The notes under the pieces: model-generated
Seen by the model: the letters and a program-made list of their open reading frames with translations, nothing else
The model's database searches: none
Told to the model about the DNA's origin: nothing
Program-made: the position numbers and the translations under genes
Source of the DNA: Rhizorhabdus phycosphaerae
GTDB taxonomy: Bacteria > Pseudomonadota > Alphaproteobacteria > Sphingomonadales > Sphingomonadaceae
Length of the DNA stretch: 64,000 nucleotides
NCBI RefSeq assembly: GCF_011044255.1
Contig: NZ_CP049107.1
Span: forward strand, 4,263,795 to 4,327,794
Reading direction: 5' to 3'
Shown: in pieces, positions 36,503 to 46,685 of the stretch
Layout: every line of letters begins with the position of its first letter
How positions within the stretch are numbered: position 1 is the first letter of the stretch

Positions 36503-36972
36503 GCGTCGCCTTCCGCCGGGAAAGCGACGAAGAGCATCTCGAGCCCAAATTCGAGCTGCCGATACCGGCCGGGCCCAATTGGGTGACCGAACGGGGCGCG
36601 GCGATGACTGTCGCACGGCATGAAGCTCTGGAAACGGCGATAGCGGAGGCTCTCGCACGCAGCGCCGGCGAGGACGAGGTCAAGGCGCTTCGCCGCGACC
36701 TGCGCTATTGGGCGACGCGCCGCGCGACAATGGACGTGCAGCCCAAGGCAGTTGGCGACGTGGCCGCGTTCGGGACGACGGTTCGCTACAGGCTCAACGG
36801 CAAGGAGGCGGAGGTTTCGATCGTCGGCGACGACGAAGCCGATCCAGCCGCGCGTGCGATCTCTTTCTCCTCGCCGCTTGCAAGGGCCTTGATCGGCGGG
36901 GGCGAGGGCGACCTCGCCGACTTTGCGGGCAAGTCTGACGCGATCGAGATACTGGGCGTCAGCGCGCTCTGA
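36499..36972 (+). CDS. GreA/GreB-family elongation-factor-like protein
   Basis: 157 residues from the ATG inside the DUF1365 stop. Residues 1-30 (SVAFRRESDEEHLEPKFELP) resemble the leader seen in alphaproteobacterial GreB-like proteins. A short helical hairpin with an acidic tip (SAGEDE) is followed by a C-terminal FKBP-like Gre domain (GTTVRYRLNGKEAEVSIVGDDEAD…ISFSSPLARALIG). True GreA has a longer coiled coil, so RNA-polymerase binding without transcript cleavage is possible. Its position in the lipid operon is unexpected. Confidence 0.85.
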   Translation: MSVAFRRESDEEHLEPKFELPIPAGPNWVTERGAAMTVARHEALETAIAEALARSAGEDEVKALRRDLRYWATRRATMDVQPKAVGDVAAFGTTVRYRLNGKEAEVSIVGDDEADPAARAISFSSPLARALIGGGEGDLADFAGKSDAIEILGVSAL

Positions 36973-37049
36973 TTGGATCATCCTGACTTTGGTTCGGAAC
37001 TGAAACCTTCGCCCGGCGCTTTGCCTGGGTGGGGCTTCAGTGAGGGCAT

Positions 37050-38414
37050 ATGCGCGCCAGACTTCTGCGAATGTTGGGAAATCTGCGGGAGAGCTACTGG
37101 TTCGTGCCCGCCAACATGGCACTGCTGGCGCTCTTGCTTGCAGTCGCGCTGATCTATGTCGATGCCCATTTCACGTCCGCATGGTTCGAACGGATCGCCT
37201 GGCTGCAGGCCGGACGTCCGGATGGTGCGCGTGGGCTGCTCACGGCCGTGGCCGGATCGATGCTGGGCGTCGCCGGGACGACCTTCTCGGTGACGATCGC
37301 CGCCGTCGTCTATGCGTCGGGGCAATATGGTCCGCGACTGTTGAGCAATTTCATGGCGGACCGGGGCAACCAGGTCACCCTGGGCACCTTCATCGCAACC
37401 TTCCTGTACAGCGTCGTCGTCGTCCGCACGATCAGATCGCCCGGCGAGGGTGGGGTCGGAGACGGTGGCTTCGTTCCCCAGCTTGCGTTGATCGTAGCGC
37501 TGCTGCTCGTCCTCGCATCGATCGCCGTGTTGATCTTCTTCATCCATCACGTCCCACGCCGCATACATATCAACAGCGTGATCGAGCAGATCGGGCGGCG
37601 GCTTCTCGATGAGATCGAAACCCATTTTCCACCCGCGGATTCGGAGGGCGATTGCCAGCGAAGACAGATTGGAAGCATGCCGCAGAGATGCGCGGATAAC
37701 GTTCAGCTAAAGCCTGCGGCAACCGGATATCTTCAGATTGTCGACCATCGCGCACTCGTCCAGATCGCGTGCGAGGCGGATCTTTTCATAGATTTGAAAT
37801 GCCAGCCGGGCGACTTTGCACATGAGCGAACCGTGCTGGCAGAGGTGTCTCCGGCTACCGTCTGCGACGAAGAGATCAGGGAGCGCCTCTGCTCGGCCTT
37901 CGCCTTTGGGTCACGGAGAACCCCGATGCAGGATCTTCGCTTCCTTGTGGACGAACTCGTCGAAATCGCTGCCCGCGCACTGTCGCCCGGCGTGAACGAT
38001 CCCTTTACGGCGCGCTCCTGCATGGACTGGCTGGCTGCCGCCATGGCGGAACTGGGCCAGCGTGCTGCACCGTCGCCATTGCGCGTGGATGGCGAAGGGG
38101 TGGTGCGGGTCATAACCACCCCGATCGACTTCGCCGTGCTCGCCGAGCGGTCCTTCGGCGCCTTGGCGCAATATGCGAGCGCCGACATGATCGCGGCAAT
38201 GCATTATCTCATGTCGATCTGCGACGTGGCGCTGGCATGCGACATTGCCGAACGCCGCCATGTCGTTCGGCATAAGGTCGAAGCGTTCAGGAGCTTGAGC
38301 GAGTTCCACCTGAAAGGGGTGAATGCGACGTCGGTAAGCTACCGCGCGACCAGGATTCTCGAATGTCTCGGCGACGAACGGCGGCTCCGCGAGCTGCGCT
38401 ACAGCATGAGCTGA
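37050..38414 (+). CDS. DUF2254 family membrane protein
   Basis: 454 residues. Four hydrophobic helices lie in the first ~190 residues (for example ALLALLLAVALIYVDAHF and TLGTFIATFLYSVVVVRTI), with the typical SMLGVAGTTFSVTIAAVVYASGQYGPRLL block. A soluble C-terminal region of about 260 residues contains RTPMQDLRFLVDELVEIAARALSPGVNDPFTA, the signature of DUF2254. The function is unknown; ion-channel-like roles have been suggested from topology only. It begins 77 bases after the Gre-like gene and may or may not belong to that operon. Confidence 0.9.
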   Translation: MRARLLRMLGNLRESYWFVPANMALLALLLAVALIYVDAHFTSAWFERIAWLQAGRPDGARGLLTAVAGSMLGVAGTTFSVTIAAVVYASGQYGPRLLSNFMADRGNQVTLGTFIATFLYSVVVVRTIRSPGEGGVGDGGFVPQLALIVALLLVLASIAVLIFFIHHVPRRIHINSVIEQIGRRLLDEIETHFPPADSEGDCQRRQIGSMPQRCADNVQLKPAATGYLQIVDHRALVQIACEADLFIDLKCQPGDFAHERTVLAEVSPATVCDEEIRERLCSAFAFGSRRTPMQDLRFLVDELVEIAARALSPGVNDPFTARSCMDWLAAAMAELGQRAAPSPLRVDGEGVVRVITTPIDFAVLAERSFGALAQYASADMIAAMHYLMSICDVALACDIAERRHVVRHKVEAFRSLSEFHLKGVNATSVSYRATRILECLGDERRLRELRYSMS

Positions 38415-38431
38415 ACGTCGAGCCTTACGAA

Positions 38432-38463
38432 GAAGGCCGCGCTCCTTTCGGAACGCGGCCTTC
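38432..38463. terminator. Bidirectional terminator hairpin
   Basis: A 10-base perfect stem (38432-38441 with 38454-38463) encloses a 12-base loop, with GCTTTTGC after it on the plus strand and CTTCTTCG on the minus strand. It lies between the convergent DUF2254 and ctrA genes and probably serves both. Confidence 0.75.
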
Positions 38464-38491
38464 GCTTTTGCCCCTGCAGCAAAAAGGGTGA

Positions 38492-39187
38492 TCAGGCGGC
38501 GACGGCGCCTTCTTCCGGATCGCGCAGAACATAGCCGCGGCCCCAGACGGTCTCGATATAATTCTCGCCACCGCAGGCCAGCGCGAGTTTCTTGCGCAGC
38601 TTGCAGATGAAGACATCGATGATCTTGAGTTCGGGCTCGTCCATGCCGCCATAGAGATGGTTGAGGAACATCTCCTTGGTCAGGGTCGTGCCCTTACGGA
38701 GCGACAGCAGCTCCAGCATCGCATATTCCTTGCCGGTCAGGTGGACGCGGGCACCATCGACCTCGACCGTCTTGGCGTCGAGATTGACCGCAAGCTTGCC
38801 GGTGCGGATGACCGACTGGCTGTGGCCCTTCGAGCGGCGGACGATCGCATGGATGCGGGCGACCAGTTCCTCGCGGTGGAAAGGCTTGGTGACATAGTCG
38901 TCGGCGCCGAAGCCGAGCGCGCGGACCTTGGAGTCCATCTCGCCGATGCCGGAGAGGATCATGACAGGGGTCTGGACCTTGGCGCTGCGCAGCTTCTTCA
39001 GCACGTCATAGCCGTGCATGTCGGGCAGGTTGAGATCGAGCGCGATGATGTCGTAGTCGTACAACTTGCCGAGATCGAGGCCTTCTTCGCCAAGATCGGT
39101 GGTGTAGACGTTGAAGCCTTCGGCGCCGAGCATCAGCTCGATGCTCTTGGCGGTGGTGGGATCATCCTCGATCAGCAAAACCCGCAT
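38492..39187 (-). CDS. ctrA: Cell-cycle response regulator CtrA
   Basis: 231 residues. A receiver domain has Asp51 ([13 protein letters not shown]) as phosphoacceptor, with acidic residues in LIEDDP and the Lys in YVTKPF. The OmpR-type winged helix ends in [10 protein letters not shown]. Similarity to CtrA over the whole length is evident, including [18 protein letters not shown] and [29 protein letters not shown]. The last residues are AVAA, matching the Ala-Ala end needed for ClpXP proteolysis in Caulobacter. It governs cell cycle, motility and often pilus genes. The upstream region holds an exact CtrA box, suggesting autoregulation. Confidence 0.97.
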   Translation of the reverse strand: MRVLLIEDDPTTAKSIELMLGAEGFNVYTTDLGEEGLDLGKLYDYDIIALDLNLPDMHGYDVLKKLRSAKVQTPVMILSGIGEMDSKVRALGFGADDYVTKPFHREELVARIHAIVRRSKGHSQSVIRTGKLAVNLDAKTVEVDGARVHLTGKEYAMLELLSLRKGTTLTKEMFLNHLYGGMDEPELKIIDVFICKLRKKLALACGGENYIETVWGRGYVLRDPEEGAVAA

Positions 39188-39279
39188 AGGACCCGTTCCT
39201 GTTCATCCCGGGGGAGGAGCCCAGCCGCTCCGCGCTGCCCGTCAACCTGTGTTAACCATGCCGTTAATGAAGGTAAAAG

Positions 39280-39295
39280 GTTAACGCGCTCTTAA
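39280..39295 (-). promoter_or_regulatory. CtrA binding site, exact consensus
   Basis: On the minus strand TTAAGAGCGCGTTAAC matches TTAA-N7-TTAAC exactly. It lies about 93 bases before the ctrA ATG, in the position expected for autoregulation. Confidence 0.7.
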
Positions 39296-39309
39296 AATCC
39301 AGATGCCAA

Positions 39310-39325
39310 TTTTACCTAGGTAAAA
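39310..39325. promoter_or_regulatory. Perfect 16-base palindrome upstream of ctrA
   Basis: TTTTACCTAGGTAAAA is self-complementary over 16 bases and lies 15 bases beyond the CtrA box. No transcription terminator role is likely because no gene ends there. It looks like a dimer binding site. The cognate regulator is unknown. Confidence 0.55.
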
Positions 39326-39583
39326 AATCCGTGTCTTTCCGTGCGTTTAGTTCGGACAGATTTTGGGTGTGAGAAGGCAGGTGCGAGTCGCTCAATCGCC
39401 CATGTCATCGGGGCCAAGGAGCTTTCGCTCTGTTCGGAGGGCTGACGATGCCCGCCGTCGCGCCCCGGCTCAATCTCGTAAATAGGTGAACATGGATGCA
39501 ACTCGATCCGCCCATCGCGACTCGCATTTCGCGTTAAAGGCGGCGGCTGGCGTTAACGTCGCGACCGTCAGATAGCCGCCGCC

Positions 39584-40534
39584 TCAGCGGTTCCCCGGCT
39601 TGGCCGCGTCGACCTTCTCCACCGCGATGCCTTCGGCTGCCAGCATCTTCTGCACCGACAACGGTCCGGCCAGATGCCCGGCGCCGACCGCGACGAAGAC
39701 CGTTCCGGGCTTTTCGAGCCGCTGCTTGAGCCAGGCGGCCCAGTTTGCATTGCGCTTGCGCAGGAGGATTTCGCGCAGATGCGGGGTCAGGTCCTCGTCC
39801 TCGTCGAACATCCGCGCGATGCCGGCCTCGTCACCGGTGCTCCACGCTTTCAAAAGGCGATCATAATCGGATCTGGCGCTGGACTTGCCCGTGGCAAAGC
39901 TGGTCAGCATTTCGCGCTGGTCGGCTTCCGACAGGGTCGAGAACATCGCCAGCTGGTCGGCGACCGTCTCCAACCCTTCTATCTTCTTCGTCGCAGCCGA
40001 GGCGGGCAGGGTCGAGGATTGTCCTCCCTCTACCGGTGCGGCGGAAGCGACGGGCGCCGCAAAGGCGCTCGTCAAACCGTCTTCCACCCCGGCCTCTCGC
40101 TGCACGCCCAGATCGCGCATCATCGCCCCCATCAGGACGAAACAGGCCTGCCAGGTCGGCATCCGGCTCAGCATGGCGGGATCCACCTTCGCCTTGGCCA
40201 GCAGCGTCTCGAACGCCGGGCGCGCCTCGGGCGTCACGCGCTCGACGATAGGCGGAAGGCTGGAGTCCGGCGGCGGAAACAGCGCGGCCATTGCGCGCGG
40301 GTCCTTGTCGACCAGCGTCTCGATCACCAGCGTATCCGACGCATCCATCGCCTTCCTGATCCGCTCGTCTTCCCAAGCATAGCCCGGGGGGAGGGCGTGG
40401 ATCGTCCCGAACAGATAGACGGTCGTGTCGGCATCGCCGAACTTCCACAGTGCGGGCGCGGCCGCCGCCGGCGACGCGATCAGCAGGGCGAGGAGGGCCG
40501 ATACGGCGCGTCGGAACAGCTTCATATCGATCAT
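39584..40534 (-). CDS. TraB/GumN family protein, exported
   Basis: 316 residues. A signal peptide is visible (VSALLALLIASPAAAAP). LWKFGDADTTVYLFGTIHALPPG near the N terminus and the two GxxH-type motifs (FGTIH and the C-terminal VAVGAGHLAG) define the TraB/PrgY/GumN family, thought to be membrane-linked metalloproteases of the Tiki fold. A Pro/Ala linker lies at about 155-185. The substrate is unknown. ATG 40525 is an alternative start. It is upstream of ctrA but separated by a long promoter region, so it is not an operon partner. Confidence 0.85.
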   Translation of the reverse strand: MIDMKLFRRAVSALLALLIASPAAAAPALWKFGDADTTVYLFGTIHALPPGYAWEDERIRKAMDASDTLVIETLVDKDPRAMAALFPPPDSSLPPIVERVTPEARPAFETLLAKAKVDPAMLSRMPTWQACFVLMGAMMRDLGVQREAGVEDGLTSAFAAPVASAAPVEGGQSSTLPASAATKKIEGLETVADQLAMFSTLSEADQREMLTSFATGKSSARSDYDRLLKAWSTGDEAGIARMFDEDEDLTPHLREILLRKRNANWAAWLKQRLEKPGTVFVAVGAGHLAGPLSVQKMLAAEGIAVEKVDAAKPGNR

Positions 40535-40653
40535 GTAGAAACAGGTGCGGCGAATTGCGAGGGCACTTGCCGCAAAGGCCGTTGTCCTTGACCCGCAAGG
40601 CCCCCTGACGCAAAGGGCCGGGCGAGTTCAATCCCGCCCGAAGGACCCTCGTC

Positions 40654-41529
40654 TTGGCGACCAAGCCGCTCTCGTTCCAGCGCCTGATCCTGACGCTCCA
40701 CGACTATTGGAGCGAGCAGGGCTGCGTGATCCTGCAACCCTATGACATGGAAATGGGCGCGGGCACCTTTCACCCCGCCACCACGCTCCGCGCGCTGGGT
40801 CCGCAGCACTGGAAGGCGGCCTATGTCCAGCCCTCGCGCCGACCGACCGACGGTCGCTATGGCGAGAACCCGAACCGGCTCGGCCATTATTATCAATATC
40901 AGGTGATCCTGAAGCCGAGCCCGCCCAATCTGCAGGAGCTCTATCTCGGCAGCCTGGAGCGGATCGGCATCGACCCGCTCGCGCACGACATCCGCTTCGT
41001 CGAGGACGATTGGGAAAGCCCGACGCTGGGCGCCTGGGGCCTCGGCTGGGAAGTCTGGTGCGACGGCATGGAGGTGACCCAGTTCACCTATTTCCAGCAG
41101 GTCGGTGGCTTCGACTGCAAGCCGGTCGCGGGCGAGCTGACCTATGGGCTCGAACGTCTGGCGATGTACATCCAGGGCGTCGACCGCGTGTACGATCTCG
41201 CCTTCAACGATGACGGTGTCACCTATGGCGACGTCTTTCTCGAAAATGAGCGCCAGTTCAGCGCCTATAATTTCGAGGCAGCCAACACCGAAACCCTGTT
41301 CCGCCAGTTCACCCAGGCCGCCGACGAGTGCCGCGCGCTGCTCGACCGCGAAAAGCCGCTGCCGCTGCCGGCCTATGACCAGGCGATCAAGGCTAGCCAT
41401 ATCTTCAACACGCTGCAGGCGCGCGGGGTGATCTCGGTCGCCGAACGCCAGGCCTATATCGGCCGCGTCCGCGATCTGGCGAAGGGCGCCTGCGCCGCCT
41501 GGATGACGCATAACGGGTGGTCGGAATGA
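40654..41529 (+). CDS. glyQ: Glycyl-tRNA synthetase alpha subunit
   Basis: 291 residues starting at TTG 40654, required because conserved [18 protein letters not shown] follows at once; AAGGA lies 8 bases upstream. Class II motifs are visible: [33 protein letters not shown] and the late [13 protein letters not shown]. With GlyS it forms the alpha2-beta2 enzyme charging tRNA-Gly. The catalytic centre is in this subunit. The spacing to glyS (298 bases) is filled with palindromic repeats. Confidence 0.97.
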   Translation: MATKPLSFQRLILTLHDYWSEQGCVILQPYDMEMGAGTFHPATTLRALGPQHWKAAYVQPSRRPTDGRYGENPNRLGHYYQYQVILKPSPPNLQELYLGSLERIGIDPLAHDIRFVEDDWESPTLGAWGLGWEVWCDGMEVTQFTYFQQVGGFDCKPVAGELTYGLERLAMYIQGVDRVYDLAFNDDGVTYGDVFLENERQFSAYNFEAANTETLFRQFTQAADECRALLDREKPLPLPAYDQAIKASHIFNTLQARGVISVAERQAYIGRVRDLAKGACAAWMTHNGWSE

Positions 41530-41533
41530 TCCT

Positions 41534-41578
41534 CCCCTCCACCGCTTCGCGGTCCCCCTCCCCGTGGCCGGGGAGGAA
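41534..41578 (+). repeat. 45-base intergenic repeat, copy 1
   Basis: The sequence from CCCCTCCACCGCTTCGCGGT to GGGGAGGAA is repeated identically at 41778-41822. It contains two inverted repeats, ACCGC-TTC-GCGGT and CTCCCC…GGGGAG, so it can fold as RNA. It lies 5 bases after the glyQ stop. Similar elements are common between sphingomonad genes from memory. Confidence 0.85.
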
Positions 41579-41617
41579 TTGCGGTGGCCGATATCCCGGC
41601 AATGATGCGAGCACGAT

Positions 41618-41661
41618 CCTCCCCGGAACGGGGAGGGGGACCGGCGCAGCCGGTGGAGGGG
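41618..41661 (-). repeat. Intergenic repeat, inverted variant copy
   Basis: This copy runs in the opposite direction to the flanking two. It has CCTCCCCGGAACGGGGAGG and GACCGGCGCAGCCGGT hairpins where the others have CCGTGGCCGG and ACCGCTTCGCGGT. The outer parts are alike and the loops differ. Confidence 0.75.
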
Positions 41662-41777
41662 CTGTGACGCTGGCCCATGGCTCCATGGTTCTTGAAGAGA
41701 ATGGATATCAGATGCTGAGACTATCGGCTGCGGATGGGGTCAAGGCGCCCGAGCGGGCGGCGCGTGGCCTGACGGCC

Positions 41778-41822
41778 CCCCTCCACCGCTTCGCGGTCCC
41801 CCTCCCCGTGGCCGGGGAGGAA
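41778..41822 (+). repeat. 45-base intergenic repeat, copy 2
   Basis: Identical to 41534-41578. Its end GGGGAGGAA lies 5 bases before the glyS ATG at 41828, so the repeat itself supplies the Shine-Dalgarno sequence of glyS. Confidence 0.85.
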
Positions 41823-41827
41823 GTGTG

Positions 41828-43861
41828 ATGGCCGATTTCCTGCTCGAACTTCTCTCCGAGGAAATTCCTGCGCGGATGCAGGAGAAGGCTTCGGCGGACC
41901 TCGCCCGCATGCTGGGCGACGAACTGGCGAAGGCCGGCGTCGTTGCCGAGAAGATCACCAGCTATGTGACGCCGCGCCGGCTCGCGCTGATCGCGCACGG
42001 GTTGCCGGTCGAGACGGCGGCGTCGTCCGAAGAGATCAAGGGCCCCAAGGCGTCCGCGCCGCCGCAGGCGCTGGAGGGCTTCCTGCGCAAGACCGGCATC
42101 ACCCGCGAGCAGCTGGTCGAGCGTGACGGCGTCCTGTTCGCGGTCATCGAGAAGCCGGGCCGCTCGACGATCGAGCTGCTGTCCCAGGCGGTTCCCGCGA
42201 TCATCCGCGCCTTTCCCTGGCCCAAGTCGATGCGCTGGGGCACGGCGTCTTCTTCGACCTCGTCGCTGCGCTGGGTCCGCCCGCTCCAGGGGATCGTCGC
42301 CCTGCTGGGCGAGGCGATCGTCCCGATCGAGGTCGACGGCATCGTCAGCGGCGCCGCGACCGTCGGCCACCGCTTCCACCATCCAGGACAGATCACGATC
42401 GGCAGCGCCGCCGATTATGTCGAGAAGCTCCGCGCCTGCCATGTCATCGTCGACCCGGCCGAGCGCCGCGACATCATCCGCACCCGCGCCGCCGAACTCG
42501 CCGCTGCGGCCGGGCTGGTCGTGGTGGAGGACGAGGGCCTCGTCGCCGAAAATGCCGGCCTGACCGAATGGCCGGTGCCGCTGCTCGGTCATTTCGACCC
42601 GGCCTTCCTGGCAGTGCCGCGCGAGGTGATCCAGCTGACGCTCCGCACCAACCAGAAATACTTCGTGCTGAACGATGGCGAGGGGCGGCTGGCGCCGGCC
42701 TTCATCTGCACGGCGAACATCAGCGCCAAGGACGGTGGCGAGGGCATCGTTGCCGGCAATGGCAAGGTGCTGGCCGCGCGCCTGTCGGACGCGAAGTTCT
42801 TCTGGGAGCAGGATCTGAAGGCTCCGCTTGAAGCCTATCTGCCCAAGCTCGAGTCCATGCTGTTCTACGAGGGCATGGGCACGCTGCGGGAAAAGGCGGA
42901 CCGCATTTCGTCGCTCGCCGGCTGGATCGCTGCGGTCTATTTCCCCGACCGCGAACCGGAAACCGCGCGTCGGGCTGGCCTGCTGGCCAAGGCTGATCTC
43001 GCGACGGGGATGGTCGGCGAGTTCCCCGAGCTCCAGGGCATCATGGGTGCCTATTATGCCGAGCGTGGTGGCGAGAAGCCGGGAGCGATTAGCGCGCTGC
43101 GCCAGCAATATGTCGCGGCGGTCGAAGGCTGCATCCCTGCCTGCGTCGCGCTGGCGGATCGTATCGATACGCTGGTCGCCTTTTTCGCGCGCGGCATAAA
43201 GCCGACCGGATCGAAGGATCCGTTCGCGCTTCGTCGCGCCGCGCTGCAGATCATCCAGACGATCCTCGTCAATGGGACTCGCGCATCGCTTGGCGCAATG
43301 ATCGAGCAGGCCAAGCTCGGTCTCGGCGGGGCAACGCTTGATACAGCCGAGCTGCTCGACTTCTTCGCCGACCGCTTGAAGGTCCAGCAGCGCGAGGCGG
43401 GCGTCCGTCACGATCTAATCGATGCCGTGTTCGCGCTGGGCGGGGAAGACGATCTCGTTCGCCTGCTCGCGCGGGTCGAGGCATTGCAGGCGTTCGTCGC
43501 GACCGAGGACGGGGTCAATCTGCTCGCCGGTTACAAGCGCGCCGCGAACATTCTCAAGAAGGAGGGCGGGGTGCCGGCCGGTGCGACCGCTAAGCCTGAT
43601 TATGAACCGGAGCCCGCCGAAAAGGCGCTGATCGACGCGCTCGAAGCCGCCGAGCCGCGCGCTGCCGCTGCCGTCGAGGCCGAGGATTTCGGCGCGGCGA
43701 TGTCGGCGCTGGCGTCGCTGCGCGGGCCGATCGACGCCTTTTTCGAGGCCGTGATCGTCAACGATCCTATCGAGGCCAAAAGAAACACTCGTCTGGCCTT
43801 GCTTGAAAAAATCCGTGCTGCGGTGCACAACGTCGCGGACTTTTCGAAAATCGAAGCCTGA
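41828..43861 (+). CDS. glyS: Glycyl-tRNA synthetase beta subunit
   Basis: 677 residues, complete. The N terminus MADFLLELLSEEIPARMQ and the following TPRRLALIAHGLP, KGPKASAP, FPWPKSMRWG and VPREVIQLTLRTNQKYF segments are diagnostic. The C-terminal third contains the anticodon-binding/HD-like region. It works with GlyQ in tRNA-Gly charging and carries the tRNA-binding parts. The ribosome-binding site GGAGG belongs to the upstream repeat. GTG 41825 is an alternative start. Confidence 0.97.
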   Translation: MADFLLELLSEEIPARMQEKASADLARMLGDELAKAGVVAEKITSYVTPRRLALIAHGLPVETAASSEEIKGPKASAPPQALEGFLRKTGITREQLVERDGVLFAVIEKPGRSTIELLSQAVPAIIRAFPWPKSMRWGTASSSTSSLRWVRPLQGIVALLGEAIVPIEVDGIVSGAATVGHRFHHPGQITIGSAADYVEKLRACHVIVDPAERRDIIRTRAAELAAAAGLVVVEDEGLVAENAGLTEWPVPLLGHFDPAFLAVPREVIQLTLRTNQKYFVLNDGEGRLAPAFICTANISAKDGGEGIVAGNGKVLAARLSDAKFFWEQDLKAPLEAYLPKLESMLFYEGMGTLREKADRISSLAGWIAAVYFPDREPETARRAGLLAKADLATGMVGEFPELQGIMGAYYAERGGEKPGAISALRQQYVAAVEGCIPACVALADRIDTLVAFFARGIKPTGSKDPFALRRAALQIIQTILVNGTRASLGAMIEQAKLGLGGATLDTAELLDFFADRLKVQQREAGVRHDLIDAVFALGGEDDLVRLLARVEALQAFVATEDGVNLLAGYKRAANILKKEGGVPAGATAKPDYEPEPAEKALIDALEAAEPRAAAAVEAEDFGAAMSALASLRGPIDAFFEAVIVNDPIEAKRNTRLALLEKIRAAVHNVADFSKIEA

Positions 43862-43919
43862 GTCGATTGCCGCGCCTCCCGAACAGGAGGTGGGTCGTGA
43901 TAGGGAAAGTGACGACTAT

Positions 43920-46589
<2,670 letters not shown>

Positions 46590-46595
46590 TGCGAA

Positions 46596-46631
46596 GGGGA
46601 GGGCCGGTGTTCCGGTCCTCCCCTCTTGTTT
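46596..46631 (+). terminator. Terminator of ppdK
   Basis: A 12-base stem (46596-46607 with 46612-46623, one G-U pair) with loop TGTT is followed by TCTTGTTT. It begins 6 bases after the ppdK stop. Confidence 0.85.
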
Positions 46632-46685
46632 GCGATGACCGCAGGCCGAGGTGACGCCTCGGTTGCGAGGCGCTACCACCATAAT

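Larger units (their letters stand above)
39188..39583. promoter_or_regulatory. ctrA upstream regulatory region, no gene seen
   Basis: Almost 400 bases without a convincing gene separate ctrA from the TraB/GumN gene, both on the minus strand. The region is AT-richer than its surroundings near ctrA. It holds several TTAA elements (39252, 39264, 39281, 39292, 39534, 39553), a 16-base palindrome and two GANTC sites (39385-39389 and 39519-39523) where CcrM could methylate. This looks like a cell-cycle-controlled promoter region. Confidence 0.65.

Noticed and set aside
39251..39268. Second CtrA box candidate (GTTAA…GTTAA) before ctrA
   Set aside because: The spacing between TTAA elements is 8, not 7, and the orientation does not fit TTAA-N7-TTAAC.
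39316..39501. 61-residue minus-strand frame upstream of ctrA
   Set aside because: No ribosome-binding site or family pattern; it covers regulatory elements of ctrA.
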